Below, piece by piece: positions 10,289-22,616 of a stretch of 64,000 nt of DNA. Positions within the stretch are counted from its first letter, which is position 1. Each line of letters starts with the position of its first letter. The stretch covers positions 26,258,501 to 26,322,500 of the forward strand of contig NC_088348.1 of the NCBI RefSeq assembly GCF_036884655.1, read 5' to 3'. A program made the translations under genes and the position numbers. The notes below the pieces were generated by a model, which saw only the letters and a list, made by a program, of their open reading frames with translations, did not search any database and was not told the origin of the DNA. Source of the DNA: Musa acuminata AAA Group. Its lineage: Eukaryota; Streptophyta; Magnoliopsida; Zingiberales; Musaceae.

Positions 10289-10760
10289 TAATTTTGTTAG
10301 GATACTTATTTTCCTAATTGTTAACTAGGTCAAGTTTTGAAAAGCTTCTACTGGATTAGTGTAAAAGGTTAAGAGAAGGCATCAATTGTGGTCATCAGCC
10401 ATGAAGAAATCCTTTTCAGAAACTATTGGCAGAAGAACGTCAGACCATAGAAGAAAAGCCAACAAGCAGTGGGTTTAGTTGGTGAACAAAGAATAGAAGG
10501 GAGAATTGGGAGTCTTCTTTCTCGCTGCAAATATAAATCAACTGGTCCTTTATGCTCCCATCGAAGCCTTGTCCTCGTGCACCTCTTTTACTTGGTACAT
10601 TTAATCTGTGCTTTATGTAGGAAGCTCAGGTAGAGGCGATTCAAGTCACTGCTTTTGTATTTATCACACAGTTTATTTTTAACATATAAATCTTTATGAA
10701 ATTGAATGACTTATTTATACCCTTGTAGTTTATATTGACAATAATTATTTGAAATAGAAC
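10286..10760. other. Intergenic, no gene seen
   Basis: AT-rich sequence without recognisable coding potential. If 10774-11086 is a minus-strand 5' LTR, this would be its decayed internal side. Confidence 0.4.
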
Positions 10761-11086
10761 AGCTCTAATATCATGTTAGATTTCAAACCCACAAAATAAA
10801 AGAGAAGAAGAAAGAGAAAACAATAGATGAAGAAAAGAGTGCTTTATTAAGAAGCAAACAATGTTTCACTTAAGCTACCACTCCTCTCTCTAAGATGTGG
10901 CACCCTCTCTCTTCTCTCTAGAGTTGGGCTGTTCCTCTCTCTTCGTGTTGAATAGAGTGTCATGCATCCTCTTTTATAAGCCTAGTAACATAGAACTTCT
11001 AGTCTATTTGATCATAAAGTTCTAATCCTACTCAACTTCTAAATCGTTATCTAATCATAATCAAAGTTTAAATTACATCTCTAACA
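10761..11086 (-). mobile_element. Degenerate LTR with adjacent tRNA-Met primer-binding site
   Basis: On the minus strand, a sequence ending AAATCTAACA at 10774 is followed by TGATATTAGAGCT (10773-10761), close to the initiator-tRNA primer site TGGTATCAGAGC of copia elements. The LTR body (10774 to about 11086, bounded by TGTTAGA and CTAACA) has CT-rich and TATAAG words. No gag or pol is visible, so it is a remnant. Confidence 0.45.
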
Positions 11087-14000
11087 ATAATAAACTTAGT
11101 AAACTAACAGTACGAATTTTAAGGATATTTTAAATTAAATTATCCAAAAATAATTATACTTAGTAAAGATTAGTCTTAGGTTTTCTTTTGGATGGATGAA
11201 GCAGTTGCTTAATCTCCCTAATACTCACTCACCAAATTGAACAATTTGAGGTGGAATTTATAGATATTTTTCTAACCGAGAAAAATAATAATTTCATTAT
11301 ATAACTATAAGAGAAAAATTCAGCTTCAAACTGAAAGCTGCCAAAAGTAAAAAAAAAAAAAAAAAAAAACAGGCATTGGATTAAAATAAATGAACAATTG
11401 AATGCACACTAAAAAAAGAAACTCATGAAAAAGAATGAAGTCAAATGTGTACTGCTAATGATTTCTATCTCATATGTTAATATGAGCGTAAGTCAATAAT
11501 ACTGCAGATAAAAATATTATCTTCTATGGTGCTGAAACGATAGCTAACTAATTATGAAGGCGATGGAATCAACGAAGGTCATATCAGGCACAGGCACATG
11601 AACGGAGAAAAGTAGGCGGGGAGATACGGGAGGTCAGCGTTTGAATCTTGACCAGTTATTTTCCAAACAAGCATTCCATGAGACTCATCAAGAAGAAGAC
11701 AGAATCCACTTACCAGCATCGTAGACATGAGATAGATAGTCCGCTGTATGAACTGGGAAGCTTCCTCGATCTATGGGGCACGTGAGCCTAGTCAGTGATC
11801 TCACAGATTGAGAGCTCTGCATAAATAGAATAAATATTGCAAGTCGCATGCACGAGTTCGAAAGAAGAGTTCAGTCAAAATCAAAGAGTCCATTCTGAAA
11901 ACGATGAAGAAACTGAGGTGACATGCATGCACCTTTACATGATTCACAGGGAGCTCAATTGTCTCGCCCTTAAACCACAGACCAAATTGATCCCAGATTG
12001 AGCCAACAGGATTGGGCTAACTTGAGTTGGCCCTCTTCACCCTCAACAACATTCGAGGAGAACACATATAATATATTAACCTATCTCACAACACAACCAC
12101 AGGTAAAAGTCCTCAATTATAGTTGATAACAGCCTAATTAAACTAAGATAGACTATAAATTTCAAAACACACAAATAAGAGCTTCGGAAAAGCAACTAAT
12201 GAGTATGTAGCAACATGGTCTCTAGAAGTTTATTATGTCCCTATTTGCTTTCTGGTAGAGCCTCTGGATCCATTCATTTCATTCGATCTTCACCATTATC
12301 AACAGTGCCATTAATGCTTATGTTGGAATCAGGATTCTATCACAAGCATACAGATTTCTTTGTCTAAAAAAATCAACAAAAAGTGTGAATGAATATTTAC
12401 AACAAATACTCAATAAGTGCATAAGCCTCTCTCATAGGACGGATAATAAAAATTTTAAATACATTAATGCAATTAACACCGTAAGTCCGCAACAATAAAA
12501 ACAATACATGCATTTAACACAATCAAATCAATATGAACAAGAATAAAAGAACAACCAAAGATTTTGTTTACATAACAAATCATATCTCCAACAACAATAG
12601 CAACGATAATAAGTCACACCTATGATGACTCAAAAAACTCAAAACATCTCTTTCATGTTTTGTGAAGACGAAATTAAAGCATATCTCCTGCTTTTTATGT
12701 AGATGACGTGTGTGTCCTTCATGAGTATATGAATTGATAAATTTTCCTTAGCATAACTTGTGAGGTGTCAGAAAGTTTAATGTTTACCACATACACCCCA
12801 AGTGTTTTTTTAGCAAGGAAGGTACATGAGTGCATGAGAACTACAAAGAAAATTTAGAAGACAAAAGGCTGCCAAATTGTCGAAGATTAATTTGTTTTAA
12901 GGTTTCATAATATAAAGATCACAAGTGAAGAATTTTAGTTAGCTTTAGAGTCAAAAGAGTTCCTGATATAGATATGAACATATATCCATAATTTCAATTG
13001 ACATGATGCGGGCATAGGATAGACACACAAATACAATGGTCCTCATATCACCAAAGATTAAGCACTTTCTAAGTTAAGGATTAACTCTCTTAGAGTTTAA
13101 TAGATCCTCCTCATAATACCTTGTGTCTTTGCAAGTGCAACTATGCTTGTAATAGGACTTAAACCCATGACCTTATGACATCACACTCGAAGACTTTCAC
13201 TAAGCAAACTCAATCACTCATCAGTTCATAGCACTAGGTATTGTGGAGTCAACCGAACATTCTAGGTTGTTAGTTGGCCAGCCCAAGAAAGTAAGGGTTT
13301 CTTTTTTGGGCCCACTACCAGAGTCTACATCGATGGCTTGTACAAACCTAGGGCAATCTGGGCCACTCTAGGCACAATCCATATTAATAAGCCTGATCGT
13401 AAGCCTTAGTTCCTCAACTGGCACCATCATTGTCAAATAACATAGGTACTGTAAATAATTTGGGAAAGATGGTCTCTTATGCTAAATTACCATTTTCTCA
13501 TTAAAAAGTCCACCCCAAGAAAGACCAGTCCATGAGACTCTAAATAAGTCAATGCTGTGGTTTCTTTGATGCATACCTATGCCATTTCCCATATCATACT
13601 TCCCAGACTTTCCACCAGGTATGAATGGCTCAACAGGCTATCAGAACTTTTCTAATGGCTTTGATGATAAGGTAAAAAGAGACAGACAAAGATAAATATC
13701 CAAAGTCAAGTTCAAAGTTAACCTATGAAGGACAAAGTGATGAAGGGTAAAAGTATACCACAAAATGTTACGAACTTCAAAAAAGAACTAAACAATCTTC
13801 ATTTGCTAATTCTAAAAACCTTGCTATGTTCACTTCTACTACTTAGAATGAATCAACCTATGCCTGTGAAATTCTTTTACCATCAAGTGTGAAAATCTTT
13901 ATAGAGCCATCAGCATCTTTCAGAAAAAAAAAATTTTGCATATCAAAAGACATAACAAGGCATCGATATCAAACAAGATGCTACATGTGAAGCATCACAT

Positions 14001-14659
14001 TTAAGGTGAAAGAATCTTGGATTGGATAAAGATAAGTAATTTGTAGGTGTCACGTACCTCATCTAGTAAAGATCTTGACTGATAATGGTAATGTCTTACT
14101 CCATAGCCGATAAATATATTGGCCTTGCTAGCAATGTCCTGTGATCAAATCTGACTTTCGTTAAATTAATTAGTTGATAAAGATCTTGATGCTTGACAGC
14201 AAAATCTCACAAACGAATCTCATCTTCACCTTAATGCTTAACATTTGATCTCGAAAAATACAAAGGAAAGAAGAAAGTAGAATTACCACCACGACAACAG
14301 CAATTTCAGCCCTACATGAAATATATTTTGGATCATATCATGTAGGTTTACAGGATTAGCACATATCCAAGGGACAAATATGCAAAAACCTCTTTTCCTT
14401 GGAAACGAATTGACAAAGAAGAATTGCTTGTGATCTTTGATAGTTGGCCTAGGCTGAGGTACGCATTGAATCTGAATTATTCATTTCAACTGTTTGGTGG
14501 GTGAAAGTATTCAACTTTTCACTTTCCCCAGCATCGATCAACACATCAAGCGAGTACTTTGATTACAACTCCAAATCCATGGTGTGCCCTACTCATATCT
14601 GAACTAGAAATGCCATTACCTGAATAACACATTGTAAAAACAAAAAGATAATGTCAGCT
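11087..14659. other. Intergenic 3.6 kb, nothing firmly identified
   Basis: AT-rich DNA with a poly-A run (11350-11369) and repeat-like tracts. A short plus-strand frame at about 13579-13690 reads PMPFPISYFPDFPPGMNGST and then YQNFSNGFDDK before a GTAAAA. It could be a decayed exon, but I cannot assign it. Confidence 0.4.
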
Positions 14660-15165
14660 TCAGGACCTGCTTTTATGTTGATGATTCAGGCACAGAACAA
14701 AGATACCTATCAGCAACTTGGACCTAGGAAATCCAGTGGTCCTTGTTGTTTCCAACATTTCAAGAAGAAGCCAGATAAAAAAGATGAGAGGAGATAAATA
14801 CAAAGGTAACAACTGTGCCTTCTCAAATACCATGTTCCTGAGTATGCCTGGGGACGGGAACCCTATCCCCCACTCACCACTGGCTGAACAACTTTTGCTC
14901 TTCCAATGGAAGAACCCAAATGCTTTAACCCACCCGGAGTGTGTGGACAAAAGAGGGTCCCTACATAGACATACAGTATCCATCCAACAATCCATGTCTC
15001 CGTTAGGGTAGAGTAAGGGAAAGCAGAGACGGAGAGGAACACGGGGGGGATAGAATGATGATGATAAAGGAAAAGGGAAGTGGCCGAAGGAAAGTAGAAG
15101 AGGCGGTGGAAAGGAAGCCGCGACGCACGTGGGTGGTTGGTCCAAACCAAGATTTATATAACCAA
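14660..15165 (-). other. Possible 5' end of a minus-strand transcript
   Basis: A good TATA box (GTTATATAAATC, minus strand, 15152-15162) lies just upstream of an ACGTG-containing element (15126-15131) and a pyrimidine-rich leader of the kind found at plant 5' ends. An open frame from ATG 14995 to 14660 would give 111 residues (starting MDCWMDTVCLCRDPLLSTHS). I do not recognise it, and the downstream DNA shows no clear coding exon. It may be a long non-coding RNA, a small unknown protein or the leader of a decayed gene. Confidence 0.3.
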
Positions 15166-16023
15166 ACGTTCTAAGGACATTTTGGCGAAATTACTTTCAT
15201 AAATATAATTTATATCCGTATTTATTTCTTTAACAATATGCGTATATGTCATTATAATTAATCTTTATTGGCTAAAACAAGTCAACTATTTGTTAATATT
15301 TAACATTTAGAGTAAAAATATTTATACATTTTTATAATGTATATATTTTTAACTCAAATAATTTAATATTGACTATGATTAAAAATTATTAATCTTTAAG
15401 GCATTCAATCTACCAATAATATTTTCTAGCATGTACTCCATTAGGAGTACAAGAATTGCATATTTGTTCCTCTTAGTAGAATTCCAAAAATATATGTTTT
15501 ATACAATTTTATCAAGTCAAGAGGTATTCCGTGTTGTAATCTTGATTTTTTAGCATTTGGATTTATAATAACTCATTTCCGTGAAAAGTGTATTTCTGTT
15601 AATAAATAAATAATATTATATTTCGGATGACTCACGCTGACCGTTTGATCAGATCTCATCCGTCCTTCCCGCTGATCCACATCCCCAACGCCAAGAATCC
15701 GAGGCGCCGGTTCGTGAAACATGTGGAGTGTCGGACCAGCAGAATTCTCCAATAGGAAAAACCTTTTTCCTGAATGGTGTTTTGGTCAAAGCGGGTGATC
15801 CGAACCCTGTGGAATCGAACGGTCCGGATTCAGCTGGTCTGTCGGCGATCGCATCCAACGGATGGCTGATTCCCACGTAGGCAGATAGCCTAAATCTTTT
15901 ACCGTCAAATAAATAAATTAAATTGTCAAAAATAAGATATTTTTATACGGATACGAACGAGGTGGAATAAGGCAGCGTGGCGGAGTGAGGTGGGAACGAC
16001 CGCACGTTTGTTGGTGCGTGATA
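15166..16023. other. Intergenic region between divergent promoters
   Basis: AT-rich to 15630, then more GC-rich toward the DUF632 gene. No gene is supported. Confidence 0.5.
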
Positions 16024-16033
16024 CTCTATAAAG
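16024..16033 (+). promoter_or_regulatory. Candidate TATA box of the DUF630/DUF632 gene
   Basis: CTCTATAAAG lies 182 bases upstream of the start codon, implying a 5' leader of about 150 bases. Confidence 0.5.
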
Positions 16034-16214
16034 TGTCTTCACATCTGTTGGTTTGGTCTATTTATCGAGATCTCGCTTTCTTTCCATGTACGGTAATTAT
16101 ACCGCGACAGTTGCCGTCTCTCGCTCGCTCGGCTCCATCGCTGGCCGTTGGTTGGTTGATTGATCGTGGTGGTGCTCGCCGCCATCGAGCGTGCCCGCTG
16201 GCTGCGGAAGGGGA

Positions 16215-19200
16215 ATGGGTTGCACGGCGTCGCGGCTGGAGAACGAGGACTGCGTGCGCCGGTGCAAGGAGCGGCGCCGCCTCATGAAGGAGGCGGTCTG
16301 CTCCCGCCACCACCTCGCCTCCGCCCACGCTGACTACCTCCGCTCCCTCCGCCTCACTGGTTCCGCCCTCGCCAGCTTCGCAGTCGGCGAGCCCCTCGCT
16401 GTCTCCGAGCACACCCCGCCCGTTCTCCTCCGATCATCTGCCGCCTCCCCTTCGGCTTCCCTCCCTCCGCCCACGCTTCAGCCCCCTCCACCACCCTCTC
16501 CGTCGCCGCCGCCGCCTAAACTCCGCCCCCGCCACCGCCACCATTTCTCCCCCTCCCCTTCCCCCACCGTTGCCGGCACCCCCTTCCATAGGCCCTCTGC
16601 CGGCGCCGTGGCTGACGGCCACCCACGGTTCCCGGCTGTGAACTCGACGTATGCCACCACTCCCTCTCAGTCTTCCTCCGCCTGGGACTGGGAGAACTTC
16701 TACCCTCCGTCGCCCCCGGATTCCGAGTTCTTCGAACGACGGAAGGCCGAGCTTGAGGAGAAGAATCGCCTGCAACACCATCTTCCTCCGGAGGAAGAAG
16801 TGGGCGAATCGGACGAGGAGCAGATATCACAGGAAGAAGAAGAACAAGGAGGAGGAGGAAGAGAAGAGGTCCACTGTCGCGAATGGGGCGAGCGCTACAC
16901 GAGCACCACCAGCTCAACCTCCAGATCCGACGGCGAGCCGGAGCAGGAGGATGACCAAGAAGATGACAGGGCCACGGTCTCGAGATCCGAGAGCATGGCC
17001 ACCAGATCCGCCTACGGGGGCTTCGCCCCTAGTCAGGCGGCGCCGTCGGAGATCGCATCATCCGCGGCGGCGGAGGTGAAGTCGCGCCTGCGGCCGAGGT
17101 CGGAGGTGGGATCGTCGTCTGCCAGGTGGAACGCTGGCGGCCGGGAGGAGACTTCCTTGTCATCTGCCGTCGCCGAGCTGAGGATGGTGGTGCGCCACCA
17201 AAGTCTGGCGGAGATTGCAGAGGCGATCAAGGAGCATTTCATCAAGGCCGCCGATGCAGGCAGCGCTGTCTCAGATCTCCTTGAGATTGGCCATGCCCAA
17301 TTTGATGGTAGCTTCCGGCAGCTCAAGAGTAAGTAGAAGGGCACCCAAGTTTCATTTGGGCTTAGACTTGAGATCAAATTGAAGCTTCAATGAATTGTAT
17401 GCTTGATCTTATTCATCTTTCAGAGACGGTGTACCACTCAAGCAGTGTACTGAGCGCGCTATCCTCGAGCTGGACGTCGAAGCCGCCGCTGGCAATTCGG
17501 TACAGCCTGGATCCGGTGGCTTTAGAGGAGTCGGGTGGAGGAAAGAGCAATGGCTCCACTTTGGAGCGGCTCTTGGCTTGGGAGAAGAAGCTCTATGAGG
17601 AGGTGAAGGTATCATGTATCTTCTATACCTCTCGGCGATAACATTTGGTTTGCTCTTGCTATTCTTTATTTTCATCCTTAACAGTACAATTCTTTGCACA
17701 TTTTAGCAAATTAAGGGAATTTTTTTGTAGATAGACAAATGCACTTGAAATATAATTAAGAATTTACATAGAAACAAGTGCTGCCAGAACAAGTTTGTAA
17801 ACATTATTTTAAACATGGAACTGGATGTTAACATTGGAAACTGAGGAGCAAATATCTGGACCTCTTGCTAGATTAGTTTAAGTTGTCTTGAAATTGTAGG
17901 ATGAGAGGAACGATAGTTGCTCTCTTCTTGATCTTTGTCCAAATTCTCATTGTATGGATGGTTACCTTCGCTCCATGTGTATTAGGACTTGGGGGCAATA
18001 CCTTTCATCCTTACCCTTGAGATTGAGTGACAATAAGATCTTTTTTCCTTTTTCATTTTGCCATCATGTCAAAGCAAATCTTGTTCACATTAATCAATAA
18101 CTTGATAGGCCCAATTTTAGTACCTGGTTCGATAGCTTACCATGTGAAAATTCCATTTTGCTTTACGATATGACTCTCTGGCTTAGCCACTAGCGGTTCT
18201 AGTGAACGTTTTAGTTTTATATAATTTCTTTCACAGATTCCTGTTCATGGCAGACTGCCAAGCAATTGTAATGCCATTAGAAACTCCTATGGGCCATGGG
18301 GTAGAAATTTTGTTGAATCGAACACTGTCCAATAATTAGTATGGTTCTGATTGTAATAGACCCTAAGGTCAATGAGTCCTTAGAATGCATCTCCTAAGCA
18401 TTTGACCTGATTGACTGACACTTACATCTTCTGAGGTTGGTCAGTTGGTGGGAAGATAAATATTGTTGCAGGTTGATTTCAGATTTGCTGTTAGAGGGAA
18501 ACGTAAAGGTGCAGTGCCTGGCCCATTATAGTTTATAAGATATTTCACTTGCAAAGAACCAATTTGCATGATGAATGTGGCTTGTTAGGCTTATTTTAAA
18601 TGCGATGACTGGATTCTAGCTAATGGGATTACTTAGTGGTACTTTGTTGAAGTTCCTCTTTATCTTCATACAGAGGGGGCATTGTCTTGCGATCATTGTC
18701 TTTTAGGATTTTTCTTTTATGTTTTTCTACCACTAAGAGACTTGCTTTTTGCCACTTTTAAGTTATTCATCACAGTGGTTATATAAGGGACATTTCAAAT
18801 TATTACGTGCACTAGGTGCATATAGACTCTTCCTTTGCTAGTTCAATATTTTATCCATATAGACAAATGATTTAGTTAGAAATGATCATGGTAGAGACTG
18901 ATTAGAAATGAAAAGATCTATAAACCGTACCTGATGGCTTATGATTACATTTCTTTTAGTTAGATATTGGTGCTTATCTCATGCATTCATCTTTTGAGTC
19001 TAAGCTGCATAGTAGGAGATGATCATATAGTTATGCTAGCTCTAATTTAGCAGTACAGAAAGAATGTTGTACCATTTTCCACCCTGACACTCGTATAGAT
19101 AATATTGTAACTTTTTAACTGAAAAACCAAGGATGAAATCACTTACATATCTGCTTTGTTCTCTGCAAGTGTAAACAAGTTTGGCTTATTGCAAAGATCC

Positions 19201-20704
19201 ACATAATATGCCACATATTTGGATTAATTAAGAATACTGATTTGCTAAATGCTAGATGTGCACTACCATATTATTCATTTGAAACATTTTCATCGATCAA
19301 GCCATGCGAAAGGTCTTTGAAGCAGAAATGCCCATAAGCTTATTATGCTTTTTAACTTCATGCTTTTGGTCTTCAAATTGGTTTTCTATTAGTTAAATAA
19401 TTTTCAGACTTCGTCCAGTTATCTCCGGCTCAAACGCAGCAGTCGAAGCACTCCAACCAGTACAGTGCTTTGGTCTTGCGATGGTGGTATTCTTATCATG
19501 GTTGCATCTTTGCTGTTTGAGTGTACAGGTTAGAGAGGGTGTAAAGATTGAGCACGAGAAGAAACTGTCAACATTGCAGAGCCAGGAGTATAGGCGAAAG
19601 GATGATGCAAAACTGGACAAGACCAAGGCCTCCATACAGAAATTGCACTCACTAATCATAGTGACATCACAGGCCGTCACTACCACATCTTCTGCTATCA
19701 CCAAAGTTTGCGATGATGAACTTGCACCACAACTTGTCGAGATTTGTTATGCGTGAGTAACTCTTCCCTCATTGGAATCTTTAATTATTTATTTTACATT
19801 CTTCCTGTTTTCATCTTACACCGTTAAGACTTGCTTTTAGTTACGAGCACTGGAGGATAGTTGTTTAACTGTATCTAACCAATACCATAATCGTCAAATA
19901 TCTTTTAGGCTTTTGAATATGTGGAGGCAAATGAATAAGTTTCATGAAATCCAGAACCATATTGTGCAACAAGTCCGAGGTCTTGTGAATCGTGCCTCTA
20001 CTGGCGAGTCGACATCGGACTTGCATCGGCTGGCAACCCGTGATCTTGAAGCTGCAGTCTCGGCATGGCATTCAAGCTTCAACCGCCTTATCAAGTATCA
20101 GCATGACTATGTCCATGCCTTGTATGGCTGGCTTAAGCTCACACTCCTCCAGGTTAGCAGTGACAATCCCCAGAAAGACCATTCTTCACCTGTCGCAGTT
20201 GAGCTTACAGCCTTCTGTGATGAGTGGAAGCAAGCGCTAGATCGACTGCCTGACACAGTGGCCTCTGAGGCTGTCAAAAGTTTCATGAATGTCATCCATG
20301 TCATCTACACAAAGCAGGTTGAGGAATTGAAGATTAAGAAACGAGCTGAGACATACTCAAAAGAGCTTGAGAAAAAATCTACAGCACTGAGGAATACCGA
20401 GAAAAAATATTACCAGTCCTACTCAATGGTTGGACTTGCGCTCCCAGGTGGTGGACACGACAATGATGGACAAGTATTTGACACGCGCGACCCATTAGCA
20501 GAGAAGAAGTCGGAGATTGCAGCATGTCGGAGAAAGGTAGAAGATGAGATGATGAGGCATGCTAAGGCGGTCGAGGTCACGCGGTCGATGACCCTTAACA
20601 ACATACAGACGGGCCTGCCCGGTGTGTTTCAGGCGTCGACAGGGTTCTCCGGCATGTTTGTGGAAGCTCTGGAAGGTGTTTGCCGTCGAGCTGGATCCGT
20701 TTAA
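16215..20704 (+). CDS. DUF630/DUF632 protein (NRG2/bZIP-like family)
   Basis: Four exons, 16215-17328, 17424-17608, 19529-19752 and 19909-20704, join in frame to encode 772 residues. The protein begins [20 protein letters not shown], a DUF630 start whose Gly2 and Cys3 suggest N-myristoylation and palmitoylation, so membrane attachment is likely. DUF630 spans about 1-60. The middle is Pro-, Ser- and acid-rich and disordered. DUF632 begins near residue 330 ([13 protein letters not shown]) and continues through [12 protein letters not shown] (exon 1/2 join), [20 protein letters not shown] (exon 3) and [20 protein letters not shown] (exon 4), with coiled-coil stretches. Family members include Arabidopsis NRG2 (nitrate signalling) and rice REL2 (leaf rolling). 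The role of this copy is unknown. An upstream GTG-initiated extension at 16191 is rejected because it lacks an ATG. Confidence 0.93.
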
Positions 20705-20928
20705 ACGGCTTTTCATAATTTTTTACTATCTTCTTATATATGTGATCAGGCAAAAGAGTATATAGTTATAAAACAGGAAGAAGATAATTCCCCATCTTTT
20801 GGTGTGTTAGGTTGGATAAGTCGGTGTAGATATCATTTTTGATATGATATTTTTCTTTTGCCCTTTCTGGAACGTGGAGGGAGGAGATGCTTTTGTACAG
20901 CCAAAATGGGTTGGTTGGGTTGTGCTTT

Positions 20929-20934
20929 AATAAA
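20929..20934 (+). terminator. Candidate polyadenylation signal AATAAA
   Basis: AATAAA, 225 bases after the DUF632 stop codon, in a T-rich context. Confidence 0.5.
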
Positions 20935-20954
20935 GATCAACTTTTCTTCTCTGC

Positions 20955-20966
20955 TGTTTTATATAG
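20955..20966 (+). promoter_or_regulatory. Candidate TATA box of the small MGC gene
   Basis: GTTTTATATAGG lies 45-50 bases upstream of the ATG at 21007 and nearly touches the preceding gene's poly-A signal. Confidence 0.4.
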
Positions 20967-21006
20967 GGGATTCTCTAATTGCCAACTGAACTGATCGGAA
21001 GCTGGA

Positions 21007-21194
21007 ATGGGTTGTTCAAACACATCTGAATCAGATCAAGGTATTTTACCTCTTATCGGACCTGTCTTCTGACCCTCTTATGGCATTGTTCTTTAAATCT
21101 CAAATCGAATGTATTGTCTTGCAGCAAACAAACAAACGAAAGGGCAGATTCTGGAAGATCAGCTGAAGTCTCCATCAGGAACAAATGGTGAATG
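21007..21194 (+). pseudogene. Small 'MGCSNTSES' gene, first two exons, truncated
   Basis: Exon 1 (21007-21040) encodes MGCSNTSESDQ and ends at GTATTT. Exon 2 (21125-21194, after TTGCAG) continues in frame as ANKQTKGQILEDQLKSPSGT and ends before GTATGT. The MGC start again suggests N-myristoylation. About 190 bases further on, the sequence changes at 21386 into the inverted-repeat arm, and no third exon is visible, so the gene appears cut by that rearrangement. I do not recognise the family. Both predicted introns have proper GT-AG ends and codon phase is kept, which is why I think it was once real. Confidence 0.5.
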
Positions 21195-21334
21195 GTATGT
21201 ATATATATTTTTTCAGTTGGATTTTACTATAATTTAGTAGCAGGAAGATGCTTTGATTCTTGTTTGATCCCCTGAGTTCTCGGATTAACTGAACCATTTG
21301 TTTAGAGCTCTAATTCCAGAATGTTATATATGCA

Positions 21335-21390
21335 AAACATTTGTTGCTTTTTGCAACCCAAAAGCAACAAAACATTTGTTGCTTTTAAAA
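21335..21390. repeat. Short direct/inverted repeats at the duplication breakpoint
   Basis: AAAACATTTGTTGCTTTT occurs twice (about 21335 and 21370) with its partial complement AAAAGCAACAAA between them, so the DNA can fold into a hairpin exactly where the inverted arm begins (21386). Confidence 0.75.
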
Positions 21391-22582
21391 AACATTAAAA
21401 GGTATTCCTCACCTGTTGTGGAGGCAAAATTGGGTTAAAGGCACCATCTGGATAATATCCAAACCAAGATGTCTCCCGAGGAATCAGAACTGTATCATGC
21501 TCGAACTGTCCAGCAAGTAGAAATCATAAATAAAATATAGTAGTCCCATCTTGCAGGATAAGATGTAAATAAAGAAAAAAATTGTAATGCCAAAAGTAGT
21601 AAATATTTCATCTGTACTATCCCAAATGATCCTAGTGGTTCATCTCTGTCGCTAACCAGAAACACAGACCTTCAAGAAAATTGAGAAATGAAACAGAAGC
21701 TTTGTGAACTGACCATTACAACATCCAGAAGTCGATGACGAGGAGGACGACGAGAGAGAGGAACTTTCGCGTGGCCATTATTGCCGCCGTGTTCAGAACA
21801 TTAACCATGTTCTCAACATTGGATGTTGTAATCAGCCAAGGTGCGGCCATCCTGTTTTCTAATATTCTCTGAGACAGTGGGCTGTAGATTATTTGTTATT
21901 CTTCTAGATTCGTCTTCTTTGTTTAAGTGATTTAAATTTAATCCCATCCTCGTATTAGCTGTCGACATTAACCTGATCGAATGTCGAGAGATTAATCTAC
22001 TACTTTCAGTGTGAGCTTTTAATGGCCAAAAATTTATCTGCACTTTTGCTTGGAAATTCAAATATTTCAAAGGATAGTATAATGATGCATTTTATTAGTG
22101 ACAAAGCATATGTATTTCATGATAACAAAAGATGCGTGACATAGATTAAACATATCAAAAATTAAGTTGGAATTGGAAGAGAGCACAAAGATGAAAAAGA
22201 GTTGTGTGGCATTGAAAGAAAATCATAAGAAAGAAGGAATAGGAGAAGACTAAGAAGGCAAAGCTCTAGAAGGAGTTATAAGTGGGTAGGGAGGCGAGCG
22301 ACATAGATTGATGCGAAGGGTGATAGTGAAACGTTCAAATTATCATTTCAACTATTGATTTTATGATGTTCAAATTATCATTTCAACTATTGATTTTATG
22401 ATGTCAATCCAACATGTGATGTCACCTACTATCTTTCATCATAATAATTGACTTTAATAAAATATGATCATTTATTTTATTTTTAAAATTATAAAAATCT
22501 TAATATAATTTTTTTAAATATAAACATAACTATTCCAATAGGAACTACTACGAGTCTACTATTTTTTTATTTGGATCTATAC

Positions 22583-22616
<34 letters not shown>

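Noticed and set aside
9639..10289. 216-codon minus-strand frame and other long frames over the ERF gene
   Set aside because: They are GC-driven shadows of the ERF coding sequence in other frames. The longest one starts inside the TA microsatellite and has no domain.
11940..11975. GGGAGCTCAATTGTCT resembling part of a miR159/miR319 precursor
   Set aside because: The match is limited to GGGAGCTC and there is no complementary arm nearby.
16434..17079. Several long frames on both strands inside the DUF630/DUF632 exon 1
   Set aside because: They are low-complexity Arg/Pro/Gly-rich shadows of a GC-rich exon. Only the MGCTASR frame joins properly to the later exons.
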